Source: Sphingobium sp. EM0848 (GTDB taxonomy: Bacteria; Pseudomonadota; Alphaproteobacteria; Sphingomonadales; Sphingomonadaceae). Taken from it: 64,000 bases of DNA. The notes under the pieces are model-generated. The model saw only the letters and a program-made list of their open reading frames with translations, did no database searches and was not told the origin of the DNA. Positions 43,903 through 53,089 of the stretch are shown here, piece after piece. How positions within the stretch are numbered: the first letter of the stretch is position 1; every line of letters begins with the position of its first letter. The DNA lies in assembly GCF_013375555.1 (NCBI RefSeq), contig NZ_JABXWB010000001.1, positions 2,232,001 to 2,296,000 on the forward strand, in the 5' to 3' direction. A program made the position numbers and the translations under genes.

Positions 43903-44736
43903 ATGACTGTTATCGGAACCAACTCCTCGGCGCTGCGGGCTCAGAACGCTTCGGCCATGGCCAACAAGGCTCTCAGCACCGCGATGGAACGTCTGTCGAC
44001 CGGCAAGCGCATCAACAGCGCGAAGGACGACGCCGCCGGCCTCGCCATCGCATCGACCATGACCTCGCAGATCCGCGGCATGACCCAGGGCATCCGCAAC
44101 GCCAATGACGGCATCTCGCTCGCCCAGACGGCGGAAGGTGCGCTGGGCGAAGTCGGCAACATGCTGCAGCGTATGCGTGAGCTGACGGTTCAGGGCCTGA
44201 ACGGCACGAACGACACGAAGTCGCAGGGCAACATCAAGAATGAAATCGACCAGCTGGGCAAGCAGATCGACTCGATCCTGAGCAAGACCCAGTTCAACGG
44301 CAAGGACCTGTTCTCCGCGTCCGCCCCGGCGACGATCGACATCCAGGCCGGCGCCAGCGGCACCGACACCGTGTCCATCACCCTGGGTCAGCTCGACCTG
44401 TCGGCTGTCGCCACCTCGGCCGGCGGCGCATTGAGCGGCACCGTGGCCGCTCCGGCTTTCGCAGCTGCCGACCTGACCGCCTATGACACGGCGCTGGAAA
44501 CCGTGGCGACCAAGCGGGCCGACCTCGGTGCGGCGCAGAACCGCCTCGAATCGACGGTCAACAATCTGACCGCAAACGTCACCAACCTGACCGACGCCCG
44601 CAGCCGCATCGAAGACGCCGACTTCTCGGCTGAAACGACCGCCCTCGCCAAGCAGCAGATCCTGAGCCAGGCCTCGACCGCGATGCTGGCCCAGGCCAAC
44701 CAGAGCCAGCAGGGCGTGCTGAAGCTGATCAGCTAA
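43903..44736 (+). CDS. fliC: Flagellin
   Basis: The 277-residue flagellin has the conserved N-terminal D0/D1 part ([39 protein letters not shown]) and C-terminal part ([33 protein letters not shown]). The variable outer domain is reduced to about 60 residues, giving a thin, Caulobacter-like flagellin. It is the only flagellin in the window. Transcription is from a sigma-28 promoter, and the gene is followed by two stem-loops. Confidence 0.97.
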   Translation: MTVIGTNSSALRAQNASAMANKALSTAMERLSTGKRINSAKDDAAGLAIASTMTSQIRGMTQGIRNANDGISLAQTAEGALGEVGNMLQRMRELTVQGLNGTNDTKSQGNIKNEIDQLGKQIDSILSKTQFNGKDLFSASAPATIDIQAGASGTDTVSITLGQLDLSAVATSAGGALSGTVAAPAFAAADLTAYDTALETVATKRADLGAAQNRLESTVNNLTANVTNLTDARSRIEDADFSAETTALAKQQILSQASTAMLAQANQSQQGVLKLIS

Positions 44737-44745
44737 TCACTGGAT

Positions 44746-44780
44746 TGACCGGCTGAGGTCTTGGTCACCTCAGCCGGTCA
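44746..44780 (+). terminator. Stem-loop after fliC
   Basis: Perfect 14-bp arms (TGACCGGCTGAGGT / ACCTCAGCCGGTCA) with a 7-nt loop lie 10 bp after the fliC stop. Only TAT follows, so it may act as an mRNA-stabilising hairpin as much as a terminator. Confidence 0.65.
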
Positions 44781-44848
44781 TATCGCCCCCGGCACAATAA
44801 CGGTCCCCACCGTGCCGGGGGTAACCACTTCGATGAACGACCAGAACC

Positions 44849-44887
44849 GAAGCCTCCGTCCCCCCGGGCGGAGGCTTCATCCTATTT
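44849..44887 (+). terminator. Second terminator after fliC
   Basis: Ten-base arms GAAGCCTCCG and CGGAGGCTTC with a C/G-rich 10-nt loop are followed by ATCCTATTT. Probably the main terminator of the highly expressed fliC transcript. Confidence 0.7.
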
Positions 44888-44947
44888 GTGGATCGGTTCG
44901 GGATCGAAACACTTGCTTTGGCGGTTGTCGCATCCATGATGCCCAAC

Positions 44948-46432
44948 ATGACCAATATCGATCGGCGCATGATGATCGCCGCCTCCGGCGCAGCACTGCT
45001 GCTTCCCCGCCCCATCTTTGCCCAAGGCAGGGCCGACGCTTTCTCCTGGGATATGGTGATCGCCCGCGCGCAGCGGCTGACCCGGACGCCCTTTGTTGTT
45101 ACGCCCTTTTTCCCCGGTGCCGACAAGATCGGCTATGACGCCTTCAACGAGGCCCGCTTTCGTGATGAGCGGACCATCTGGAACGACAGGGGCGACGATA
45201 CCGGGATTCGCCTTTTCCCCTTGAGCAACACGGTGCAGCAGCCGGTGAAAATCGCGCTGGTGGAAAGGGGCCGGGCGACGCCGCTGCGCTACGATCCCGA
45301 CATGTTCGACGCCCCGCCCGGCAATGCGGTGCGCAAGCTTGGCCCCGATGCCGGCTTTTCCGGCTTCCGCATCATGAACGCGGCACGGGACGGCGACTGG
45401 CTGTCCTTTCTGGGCGCCACCTATTTCCGCGCGCCGGCGGAAAAGCAGTTCGGCCTGTCGGCCCGCGCCGTCGCGATCAACACCAGCATCGCAGGCAAGG
45501 AGGAATTTCCCCGCTTCACCCATTTCTGGCTGGAACGGACCGGGCGCAGCAGCGTCACCGTCTATGCGCTGATGGACAGCGCCTCGCTGACCGGCGCCTT
45601 CCGCTTCGCCAACATGCTGACGCCGCAGGGCGTGCGGCAGGATGTCGACGCCGTGCTGTTCGCGCGCAAGTCCATCACCGAACTGGGGCTGATGCCGATG
45701 ACCAGCATGTTCTGGTACGATCAGGCCGACCGTCGCACCCGCACCGACTGGCGCCCGGAAATCCACGACAGCGACATGCTGTCCATCGCCAACGCCGACG
45801 GCACCGCCCATTGCCGCCCGCTGGTGAACCCTTCCGTCCCGCGCGTCGATGTCTTTGCCGAACGCGATCCCAGGGGCTTCGGCCTGCTCCAGCGGGACCG
45901 CGATTTCGACCATTATCAGGATGACGGCGTCTTCTATGAACGGCGCCCCTCGCTCTGGGCGACATCGCGCAAGCCGCTTGGCGCCGGGCAGGTGCGGCTC
46001 TATGCCTTCCCGACCGACAGCGAATATACCGACAATGTCGCGGCCTATTGGACCCCCACCGCTTCACCCCGCGCAGGGAGCCGGATCGAGGCCAGCTACC
46101 GGCTCGACTGGTCCGCTGCCCGCACGCCCGCCTCAACCGGCCTCGCCACGGTCGAGAACATCTGGACCGGACAATCGGGCGAAGCCGGGGTCGAACGGTT
46201 CCTGGTGGATTTCGCCGGGGTCCCGGCGCAGACCCGCCCCGACATCTGGGTCGATCTGGCAGGCGGCACGCTGGTCAAGAAGGCGGGCTATCCCATTCTC
46301 CACCAGAAGGACATGTTCCGCATGGTCCTGGATATCCGTCGGGAAAAGGGCAGGCCGACCGATATCCGCGCCCAGCTAAAGGCTGGCAATCGCCCGTTCA
46401 GTGAATATGTGCATTACCCGCTGGGCGCCTGA
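44948..46432 (+). CDS. opgG: Osmoregulated periplasmic glucan biosynthesis protein OpgG/MdoG-like
   Basis: The protein shows a twin-arginine type signal (IDRRMMIAASGAALLLPRPI, cleavage after FAQ) and the MdoG domain: VVTPFFPGADKIGYDAFNEA, FPRFTHFWLERTGRSSVTVY, MTSMFWYDQADRRTRTDWRP and FAERDPRGFGLLQRDRDFDH. It acts in the periplasm on beta-glucan chains made by OpgH. Several starts are possible; I use the ATG at 44948 (the frame is open to 44888) because it places the arginine pair near the N-terminus. The MdoG family includes OpgD, but the next gene being opgH supports OpgG. Confidence 0.9.
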   Translation: MTNIDRRMMIAASGAALLLPRPIFAQGRADAFSWDMVIARAQRLTRTPFVVTPFFPGADKIGYDAFNEARFRDERTIWNDRGDDTGIRLFPLSNTVQQPVKIALVERGRATPLRYDPDMFDAPPGNAVRKLGPDAGFSGFRIMNAARDGDWLSFLGATYFRAPAEKQFGLSARAVAINTSIAGKEEFPRFTHFWLERTGRSSVTVYALMDSASLTGAFRFANMLTPQGVRQDVDAVLFARKSITELGLMPMTSMFWYDQADRRTRTDWRPEIHDSDMLSIANADGTAHCRPLVNPSVPRVDVFAERDPRGFGLLQRDRDFDHYQDDGVFYERRPSLWATSRKPLGAGQVRLYAFPTDSEYTDNVAAYWTPTASPRAGSRIEASYRLDWSAARTPASTGLATVENIWTGQSGEAGVERFLVDFAGVPAQTRPDIWVDLAGGTLVKKAGYPILHQKDMFRMVLDIRREKGRPTDIRAQLKAGNRPFSEYVHYPLGA

Positions 46433-46535
46433 ACGACAGGCCAGAAGGAACCAGCCGGCCAACCGGCCGTTCTGATAACGGGTTTCAATCGACAATGGAT
46501 TGAGCGAAAATGGGTCGGACAAAAACGGATCAGGC

Positions 46536-48428
46536 ATGAAGGCGACGGGTGGCGTGAACAGGGATAAGGCAAGCGGATCGGCGCCCGGCCGGGCGTTCGA
46601 GCATCTGCCGGCCGAAAGACGGCTGGCCATGCCCGCGCAGGATTTCGCGGCGACCCCGCGCGACCTGCCGCACCGCCCGTTCAACCTCGACATCTGGGCG
46701 CGGCGGATGCTGGTCGTGCTGCTGGCGCTGCTGCCTGCCTCCATGGCGGCGCATGAAATGCGGCGGTCCATCGGTCTGGACGGCATTTCCGCCTGGGAGG
46801 GGGTGTATCTGGCCCTCTTCATCCCGCTTTTCGCCTGGATCGCCTTCGGTTTCGCCACCAGCCTGATCGGGTTCCTGCTGCTCACCATGGGCAAGGGACA
46901 GGGCGTCCGCCCCTACCGCGCCCGCCCGACCACCCCCCTGCGCGGACGGACGGCGGTGCTGCTGCCCGTGTGCAATGAGGATTTTCAGGGCGTGCTGGGC
47001 CGCCTGTCCGTGATGGAACGCTCTCTGGCGCAGGTGATGGGCGGCGAACGCTTCGAATTTTTCATCCTGAGCGATTCCAACCCGGACAATGGCGAGATTG
47101 AGCGCGCAGCCTATCTGAAAATGTACAAGGGCTTCTCCCGCCCCGTCCATTACCGCCGCCGCGCTCTCAACATTGGCCGCAAGCCCGGTAATATCGCGGA
47201 ATGGGTCGAACGCTTCGGCGGCGCTTACGATTATATGATCGTGCTGGACGCCGACAGCGTGATGAGCGGCCAGACCATGGCGCGCCTTGCCGCCGACATG
47301 GAACGCCATCCGCATGTCGGCCTGATCCAGACCGTGCCCTCGATCGTCGGCGCGTCCACCTTCTTCGCCCGCTGGCAGCAGTTCGCCAGCCGCCTTTTCG
47401 GGCCGATTTCCGCCGCCGGCATGATCTGGTGGGCCGGATCGGAAGGCATGTTCTGGGGCCATAATGCGATCCTGCGGACAAAGGCTTTCGCGCAAAGCTG
47501 CGGCCTGCCCGAACTGCCCGGCCGCGCGCCCTTTGGCGGCCATATCATGAGCCATGACATGATCGAGGCCGCGCTGCTGCGCCGTCGCGGCTGGGACGTG
47601 CATATCGTCATGGCCGACGACAGTTTCGAGGAATTTCCGCCCTCCCTGCCCGACCTCGCCACCCGCGACCGGCGCTGGTGCCAGGGCAATATCCAGCATG
47701 TGCCCCTGCTGTCGAAGATCAAGGGCATGCACCCGGTCAGCAAGTTCCAGCTGTTCGTCGGCGCTTCGGCCTATTGCACCTCGCCGCTCTGGCTGGCGCT
47801 GATGCTGGTGGTGCTGGGCGGCGCGACGGCGGGCGTCTGGCCGCCGAGCGCGATCCTGCCCTCGGGCAGCCTGCTGGCGCTAACCGCCGTGCTGCTGTTC
47901 GGGCCGAAGCTGCTGGCGCTGCTCTGGGCGCTGGCCGATCCGGCGCGGCGTATCGGCTTTGGCGGCGGCGTGCGCATGACGCGCGGCGTGATCGCGGACA
48001 TTGCGCTGTCGATCCTGATGGCGCCGGTCAGCATGTTGACCCAGACCATCAACCTGTTCGGCATTTTGATGGGCCGCAAAAGCAGCTGGAACGGCCAAAC
48101 CCGCGACCGCGACGGCATGGCGATGCTGCCGGCCATCTGGCTGTTCAAATGGCATATCCTGCTGGGTGCAGGGCTGACGCTGCTGGCGGTCAAGTCCCAC
48201 ACCTCATTGGGTTGGGTCATGCCGGTTGTGGCGGGTCTGGTGCTGGCGCCCTTCTTCGCGGCCTTCACTGCGCGCAAGGATCTGGGCACCCATGTCGCGA
48301 AAAGCGGCCTGTTCCAGGTGGCCGAGCCTTGGTGGCGGACGCAGAATTACCAGAAGACGCGCTATCGCCAGTTGCAGCTGGACAATGCCCCCATGAAGGA
48401 CTTTTCCAACGCGGCCAACGACAGTTGA
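46536..48428 (+). CDS. opgH: Glucan glucosyltransferase OpgH/MdoH
   Basis: The GT2 membrane enzyme builds the linear beta-1,2-glucan backbone from UDP-glucose. Motifs include VLLPVCNEDFQGVLG, the VLDADSVMSG acceptor Asp, GHIMSHDMIEAALLRRRGWD and the RDRRWCQGNIQH (Q/RxxRW-type) segment. Two spans precede the catalytic domain and about five follow. I use the ATG at 46536 (630 residues); a TTG at 46500 in frame is possible. The N-terminal extension after the start (GGVNRDKASGSAPGRAFEHL) is polar, as is common. It follows opgG by about 100 bp. Confidence 0.93.
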   Translation: MKATGGVNRDKASGSAPGRAFEHLPAERRLAMPAQDFAATPRDLPHRPFNLDIWARRMLVVLLALLPASMAAHEMRRSIGLDGISAWEGVYLALFIPLFAWIAFGFATSLIGFLLLTMGKGQGVRPYRARPTTPLRGRTAVLLPVCNEDFQGVLGRLSVMERSLAQVMGGERFEFFILSDSNPDNGEIERAAYLKMYKGFSRPVHYRRRALNIGRKPGNIAEWVERFGGAYDYMIVLDADSVMSGQTMARLAADMERHPHVGLIQTVPSIVGASTFFARWQQFASRLFGPISAAGMIWWAGSEGMFWGHNAILRTKAFAQSCGLPELPGRAPFGGHIMSHDMIEAALLRRRGWDVHIVMADDSFEEFPPSLPDLATRDRRWCQGNIQHVPLLSKIKGMHPVSKFQLFVGASAYCTSPLWLALMLVVLGGATAGVWPPSAILPSGSLLALTAVLLFGPKLLALLWALADPARRIGFGGGVRMTRGVIADIALSILMAPVSMLTQTINLFGILMGRKSSWNGQTRDRDGMAMLPAIWLFKWHILLGAGLTLLAVKSHTSLGWVMPVVAGLVLAPFFAAFTARKDLGTHVAKSGLFQVAEPWWRTQNYQKTRYRQLQLDNAPMKDFSNAANDS

Positions 48429-48445
48429 ACAGCATTTTTTAAATC

Positions 48446-48534
48446 GTCATTCCCGCGAAAGCGGGAATCTATCTCCTGGGCGTTCCGCTTCAGGCTAGGT
48501 GCGGGAGATGGATTCCCGCCTCCGCGGGAATGAC
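48446..48534. repeat. Hairpin repeat, copy B (between opgH and fliA), 89 bp
   Basis: Outer arms GTCATTCCCGCGAAAGCGGG and CCCGCCTCCGCGGGAATGAC, with an internal GGAGATGGATTCCC segment shared with the other copies. It lies in the gap between the convergent ends of opgH and fliA and may also serve as a bidirectional transcript end. Confidence 0.92.
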
Positions 48535-48545
48535 GAAATCATAAC

Positions 48546-49283
48546 TCAATCCCAGTCGCGCAACTTCTCGCGCAGCCTGTCCAGCGCCGCCTTCTTGATC
48601 TGGCACACCCGCGCCGCGCCGATATCCAGCGTCGCGCCGATTTCCTCCAGATTGAGTTCCTCGACGAAATAAAGCTGAAGCACCAGCGCCTCACGCTGCG
48701 GCAGGTCGCCTATGCACTTCGCCAGCGCCACCTTCAGCGACTCCCGCTCCAGCACATCGTCGGCACGATCCTCGACATCGGCGAACCACATGGACTGGTC
48801 CGAATAGACTTCATCCATGCTGGTATGCTGCACCATCTCGCAGGCATCAGCCACTTCGCGATAGGCGGCAGCGTCCAGCCCCATTTCCGCCGACATCTCG
48901 GCTTCCAAAGGCGTGCGGCCCAATTTCTGTTCCAGCCGGTTGCGGATGCCCACCATGGTCTTGCGCTGGGCCATGGCGGACCGCGTCATCGTCGCCTGAC
49001 GGCGCAAATGATCGATCATCGCCCCGCGCACGCGCATCTGCGCGTAGGAGGCAAAGCCCAGCCCCCGATCCTCAAACCCATTGGCCGCCTCGACCAGCGC
49101 GACCATGCCGATCTGGAGCAGATCCTCGATCTCGATGGCGCTGGAGACGCGGCCATGGACATGCCAGGCGGTCTTGCGCACCAGCGGCATATATTGCCGG
49201 GCAAGCCGTTCGGGCGAGTTGGCATGGGCGGACCGGCCATAGGTGTTGGCATCGGAACCGGCAACGACCCTATTCATGAACAT
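48546..49283 (-). CDS. fliA: Flagellar sigma factor sigma-28 (FliA)
   Basis: The 245-residue factor has region 2 (SAIEIEDLLQIGMVALVEAA, GLGFASYAQMRVRGAMIDHL), region 3 (RNRLEQKLGRTPLEAEMSAE) and region 4 (LPQREALVLQLYFVEELNLE followed by the HTH IGATLDIGAARVCQIKK). It should read the TAAA-N15-GCCG promoters of fliC, fliD, motA and flgM, and be held by FlgM. It follows flhA by 17 bp. Confidence 0.96.
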   Translation of the reverse strand: MFMNRVVAGSDANTYGRSAHANSPERLARQYMPLVRKTAWHVHGRVSSAIEIEDLLQIGMVALVEAANGFEDRGLGFASYAQMRVRGAMIDHLRRQATMTRSAMAQRKTMVGIRNRLEQKLGRTPLEAEMSAEMGLDAAAYREVADACEMVQHTSMDEVYSDQSMWFADVEDRADDVLERESLKVALAKCIGDLPQREALVLQLYFVEELNLEEIGATLDIGAARVCQIKKAALDRLREKLRDWD

Positions 49284-49300
49284 TGGTCAGGCTCCTCAAC

Positions 49301-51436
49301 TCAGGCAACGCGTTCGCGGCCAGAAACGGAATTGTTCGGCAGCGGGTCGTGGCGCGGCGCGGGCCGCTGTTCGCCACCGACCACGGCGACGACTTCCACG
49401 CCCTTGCCATCGGGAATTTCCAGGAAAGACAGCACCGGCGTTTCGGGCAGATGCGGCTTGAACAGGCGGGCCAGCGCGCGGCGTGCCACCGGCGAGGTGA
49501 CGATGGCGAAATTGCGCGCCTGCCCCAGCAGCGGACGGGCCGCCGTGACCACCGCCTCGATGATGCGGTTGGCGAGCGCCGGTTCGATCGGATGACGGGC
49601 GTCGCCCGCCATGCGCATCGCCTGTGCCAGCAGCGCCTCCAGATCGCCGTCGAGCGTGATGACCGGCAACGGCATCTTCACCGGGACCAGCCCCTGAATG
49701 ATGAGCGAACCGATCCGCTGGCGCACCGCTTCGACCAGCTGGTCGAGGTTCATGTCCGGCCGCGCGGCATCGACCATCGCCTCGCAGATGCGGCGGAAAT
49801 CCTTGAGCGGAATGCCCTCGGCCAGCAGGGCGCGGCAGAGCGCCGAAATCTGGGTGAGGTTCAGCAGCCCCGGCGTCAGCCCTTCGACCAGTTGCGGCGC
49901 GGCGTCCTTCAGATTGTCAAGCAGCTTGCGCGCTTCGTCGAGGCCGAACATCTCGCTGGCGTTCATCGCTATGAGCTGGTTGAGATGGGTCGCCACCACC
50001 GTCGGCGGATCGACCACCGTATAGCCCGCGACCACCGCTTCGCTGCGCTTGGCGGGCGAAATCCAGAAGGCATCCAGACCGAAGGTCGGGTCCTTGGCCT
50101 CGCGGCCCGAAACCGTACCCTCCAGCGCGCCGCTGTCGAGCGCCAGCAGATCGTCGGGGAAAATCTCGTCCTCGCCCACGACCACGCCGGCAATGGTGAT
50201 GCGATATTGATTGGGTTCCAGCGCCAGATTGTCCTTCACGCGGACCATCGGCACGACAAAGCCCAGTTCCTTGGACAATTGACGGCGGATGCCGGTGATG
50301 CGGGCCATCAGCGGCGCGCCCTTGCGCTCGTCGACCAGTCCGATCAGGCCATAGCCAATCTCTAGTCCCAGCACCGCGCCGTCCGACACGTCATTCCATT
50401 CGATCAGCGCCGGATTGGGCGGCGGCGCGGCAGGTTCCGGCTCGGCCGCCTTGCGCTGGCTCGACTTGCGGAGCTGCCACGCAATGCCGCCGGCCACCGC
50501 TGCGGCAGGCAGGATGATCATGTGCGGCATGCCCGGCAGGATGCCCAGGAAAGTCAGGATCGCCGCGACCGGCATCCACGCCTTGCCCGACCCGAACTGG
50601 CTGGTGATCTGGTTCGACAGATCGTCCTCGCTGCCGACGCGGGTGACGATGGCCGCCGCCGCGATGGAGAGCAGCAGCGCCGGGATCTGCGCCACCAGCG
50701 CGTCACCGATGGCGAGGATGATATAGGTCTGTGCAGCTTCGCCGATGGACAGCTTGTGGCTGACCACGCCCAATATGATGCCGCCGACGATGTTGATGGC
50801 CAGGATCAGGATGCCCGCGACCGCGTCGCCCTTCACGAATTTCGACGCACCGTCCATGGAGCCGTAGAAATCCGCCTCGGTCGCGACCTCACGGCGGCGG
50901 ACCTTGGCTTCTTCCGGCGTCAGCAGACCCGCGTTCAGGTCAGCGTCGATCGCCATCTGCTTGCCCGGCAGGGCGTCGAGGGTGAAGCGCGCCGACACTT
51001 CCGACACACGGCCCGCGCCCTTGGTGATGACGACCAGATTGATGATCATCAGGATCGCGAAGACGAAAATGCCGACGATATAATCGCCGCCGATCAGGAA
51101 ATGACCGAAAGCCTCGATCACATGGCCCGCCGAATCAGTGCCTTCATGCCCGTTCACCAGCACCACGCGGGTCGAGGCGACGTTCAGCGCCAGCCGCAGC
51201 AGCGTCGCGAACAGCAGCACCGTCGGGAAGCTGGAAAAATCCAGCGGCTTGGCGGCGTTCAACGCCACCATCAGCACGGCCAGCGAGATCATGATGTTGG
51301 TGATGAAGCCGATGTCCAGCATCACCGACGGCACCGGCACCATCATGAACAGCACGACCATCAGCGTCGCAAAGGGCAGCACCGCCCCCTTGGCGGCGCT
51401 CATCCAGATCTTCGCTTTGACTTGGGCAGGGGTCAT
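49301..51436 (-). CDS. flhA: Flagellar export gate protein FlhA
   Basis: FlhA forms the nonameric export gate. The 711-residue protein has about eight membrane spans in residues 15-340, the FHIPEP-region VLLFATLLRLALNVASTRVV, GDALVAQIPALLLSIAAAAI, and the cytoplasmic domain with PTFGLDAFWISPAKRSEAVV and GYTVVDPPTVVATHLNQLI. Length is normal. It sits between the transglycosylase and fliA genes in one transcript with the sigma-54 promoter at 52319-52334. Confidence 0.97.
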   Translation of the reverse strand: MTPAQVKAKIWMSAAKGAVLPFATLMVVLFMMVPVPSVMLDIGFITNIMISLAVLMVALNAAKPLDFSSFPTVLLFATLLRLALNVASTRVVLVNGHEGTDSAGHVIEAFGHFLIGGDYIVGIFVFAILMIINLVVITKGAGRVSEVSARFTLDALPGKQMAIDADLNAGLLTPEEAKVRRREVATEADFYGSMDGASKFVKGDAVAGILILAINIVGGIILGVVSHKLSIGEAAQTYIILAIGDALVAQIPALLLSIAAAAIVTRVGSEDDLSNQITSQFGSGKAWMPVAAILTFLGILPGMPHMIILPAAAVAGGIAWQLRKSSQRKAAEPEPAAPPPNPALIEWNDVSDGAVLGLEIGYGLIGLVDERKGAPLMARITGIRRQLSKELGFVVPMVRVKDNLALEPNQYRITIAGVVVGEDEIFPDDLLALDSGALEGTVSGREAKDPTFGLDAFWISPAKRSEAVVAGYTVVDPPTVVATHLNQLIAMNASEMFGLDEARKLLDNLKDAAPQLVEGLTPGLLNLTQISALCRALLAEGIPLKDFRRICEAMVDAARPDMNLDQLVEAVRQRIGSLIIQGLVPVKMPLPVITLDGDLEALLAQAMRMAGDARHPIEPALANRIIEAVVTAARPLLGQARNFAIVTSPVARRALARLFKPHLPETPVLSFLEIPDGKGVEVVAVVGGEQRPAPRHDPLPNNSVSGRERVA

Positions 51437-51445
51437 TGTCGGCCG

Positions 51446-52279
51446 TTACCTTCCGAGGGTGGCGAGCATGAGATAGGCGAGACGCGCCGTCTGCGGCTCC
51501 GGCCGAACGGTGACGTCGGCAGCGGTCGCAAGGCGCTGGGTTTCAATCCGCACATAATCGGCGGGCTGCACGGTCTTCGCGCCCGAGGGCAGCGCATTGT
51601 CGGCATATTGAACGTCGCCGTTCCCGACCGAATCGAAGCCCTTCTGGAGCTTGGCGGCAAAGCGGTCGCGGATTTCGGCAAAGCTGCGGGCATTGCCCTG
51701 CTTGTCGTAGAAGATGGAGCGGTTGGCTCGCGCCGCCGCCGGGAACATGGCGGCGGCGGTCGCATTGGGCGCGCTATCCTCCATCGCCAGAAACTTGCTC
51801 GCGCCGCCGACGCCCAGGAAATGGGCCATGTAAAGATCGACCGGCTCAGCCTCCCGACCCAGCTTCGATTCCAGATAGGCCTTGTTGTCGGCGGCATGTT
51901 CCGCCGCCATCACCGAAGCGGTTTCAGGATGCTTGCGCAGGTCCAGGATTTGCTGACGCAGTTCAGGGTCCGCCACATAATAGCGGCCATTGCTGCCCCG
52001 GCTGATCGCGTCGGCGGCCCAGCCAAGGCCATATTCGCCGCCATGCTTGTCGATGACGGCCAGCCAGCTCTGATCGACGAACTGGTACAATCCGGTCGCG
52101 GACGATGTCGTCGCGCGGGCGGTGGGGTTCAGGCTGCTCTCGATCTTGGCCTGTCCGAGCAGATAGGCGAAGTCCACGCCCGTCCGCCGGCTGGCCATGG
52201 CAATCGCGTTGGTCACGCGATTGGCCGCCGAAGCGCCTGTTGCTGCCCCTGTTCCTGCGATGTCTGCGAAAGCCGACAC
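51446..52279 (-). CDS. Lytic transglycosylase-like protein of the flagellar cluster
   Basis: The 277-residue protein has an SLT-type catalytic segment: FAYLLGQAKIESSLNPTARA (catalytic Glu in KIESS) and SSATGLYQFVDQSWLAVI (GLYQF motif), then YMAHFLGVGGASKFL. This domain would cut peptidoglycan so that the rod can pass. No signal peptide is visible, so export may be through the flagellar apparatus. FlgJ in this window lacks its own muramidase half, so this gene probably supplies it. First gene of its operon, ahead of flhA, with a perfect sigma-54 promoter. Confidence 0.82.
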   Translation of the reverse strand: MSAFADIAGTGAATGASAANRVTNAIAMASRRTGVDFAYLLGQAKIESSLNPTARATTSSATGLYQFVDQSWLAVIDKHGGEYGLGWAADAISRGSNGRYYVADPELRQQILDLRKHPETASVMAAEHAADNKAYLESKLGREAEPVDLYMAHFLGVGGASKFLAMEDSAPNATAAAMFPAAARANRSIFYDKQGNARSFAEIRDRFAAKLQKGFDSVGNGDVQYADNALPSGAKTVQPADYVRIETQRLATAADVTVRPEPQTARLAYLMLATLGR

Positions 52280-52318
52280 TGGTTGCGAAAATCCCCGTTG
52301 GTACCGGGGGTCATTAGA

Positions 52319-52334
52319 GCAAGTGACGTGCCAA
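52319..52334 (-). promoter_or_regulatory. Sigma-54 promoter of transglycosylase-flhA-fliA
   Basis: On the minus strand TTGGCACGTCACTTGC matches the consensus TTGGCACG-N4-TTGC at every fixed base. It lies 40 bp before the transglycosylase start. Confidence 0.88.
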
Positions 52335-52385
52335 GATTTGGTTAACGCGCGCTCATATTTACCAATTGCGCACTCGGCTCAACGC

Positions 52386-52406
52386 AAAAGGCGCCCAAGG
52401 GCGCCT
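52386..52406 (-). terminator. Terminator of flgM-flgN
   Basis: On the minus strand GGCGCCC and GGGCGCC pair across a two-base loop and are followed by TTTTGC. It lies 30 bp after the flgN stop and before the sigma-54 promoter of the next unit. Confidence 0.85.
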
Positions 52407-52434
52407 TCGATAAACCACGGAAAATGAGGAGTTT

Positions 52435-52743
52435 TCAGCGCCCGTAGGTCAATGGCGCGGTTTCCGCCCCCTGAGCGGCCAAAATGGCCAATCGCTGATT
52501 CGCGTGATCCGCCAGCAGATTGGTGCGAATCCGCGCCGACTCCATCAACGGCTTCAACGTCTTCAACCGATCCTTCACCACATCATCAGACCGCCAGACG
52601 CCAATGGCGCGCACAGCAGCGGCCGCCTTGGCGATTCGGCCGGTGGCCGATTCGATCGCCGCCGGGTCGGTGCCGTCGAGTACGCTCCGCAGCTCGTCAA
52701 AAGCGGCGGTCAGTTCATCCAGCGCTGCCAGACCGAGCGGCAT
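52435..52743 (-). CDS. flgN: Flagellar export chaperone FlgN-like
   Basis: From the ATG at 52743 the 102-residue protein is all-helical (MPLGLAALDELTAAFDELRS, VVKDRLKTLKPLMESARIRT) and immediately follows flgM, where flgN, the chaperone of hook-junction proteins FlgK and FlgL, is expected. Sequence conservation of FlgN is weak, so position carries much of the call. The frame extends upstream to 52968, but that part is a shadow of flgM. Confidence 0.75.
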   Translation of the reverse strand: MPLGLAALDELTAAFDELRSVLDGTDPAAIESATGRIAKAAAAVRAIGVWRSDDVVKDRLKTLKPLMESARIRTNLLADHANQRLAILAAQGAETAPLTYGR

Positions 52744-52747
52744 GGGT

Positions 52748-53029
52748 TCAGTCAGCCGCCGGCAGGTCGAGCGCGAGCATGCGGTCGGCAATGGCCGAGG
52801 CATCGACCGGATAATTGCCCGAGGCGATCGCCGCCTTGATTGCAGCCACGCGATCCATGTCGACCGGCGCACCTTCCGCCGCCATGCGCGCGGCCGGGCT
52901 GGCCGAACCGGCCGAGGTCGAAGCCGTGGCGGTCGAACCGACCGACGAAGACGCACGCATCCTGCCACCTTCCTTCAGGCGGGTCGCCTCAATGGCGGCG
53001 CTGATATTCTGGCCGACAGACTTAATCAT
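52748..53029 (-). CDS. flgM: Anti-sigma-28 factor FlgM
   Basis: The 93-residue protein has a disordered, Ser/Ala-rich N-terminus and the conserved C-terminal FliA-binding part (DMDRVAAIKAAIASGNYPVD, ASAIADRMLAL). FlgM holds FliA until the hook is complete and it is exported. A probable sigma-28 promoter lies just upstream, giving the usual feedback. Four bases separate it from flgN. Confidence 0.9.
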   Translation of the reverse strand: MIKSVGQNISAAIEATRLKEGGRMRASSSVGSTATASTSAGSASPAARMAAEGAPVDMDRVAAIKAAIASGNYPVDASAIADRMLALDLPAAD

Positions 53030-53062
53030 GATCTCAATCCTTCACTCGTCCCGCACAGCCTA

Positions 53063-53089
53063 TATACGGCCGGGTTCAAAAATTATTAA
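53063..53089 (-). promoter_or_regulatory. Probable sigma-28 promoter of flgM-flgN
   Basis: On the minus strand TTAA, 15 bases, then GCCGTATA; the -10 matches motA's GCCGTATT but the -35 is TTAA in place of TAAA. It overlaps the 3' end of flgA and lies 34 bp before flgM. Confidence 0.6.
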
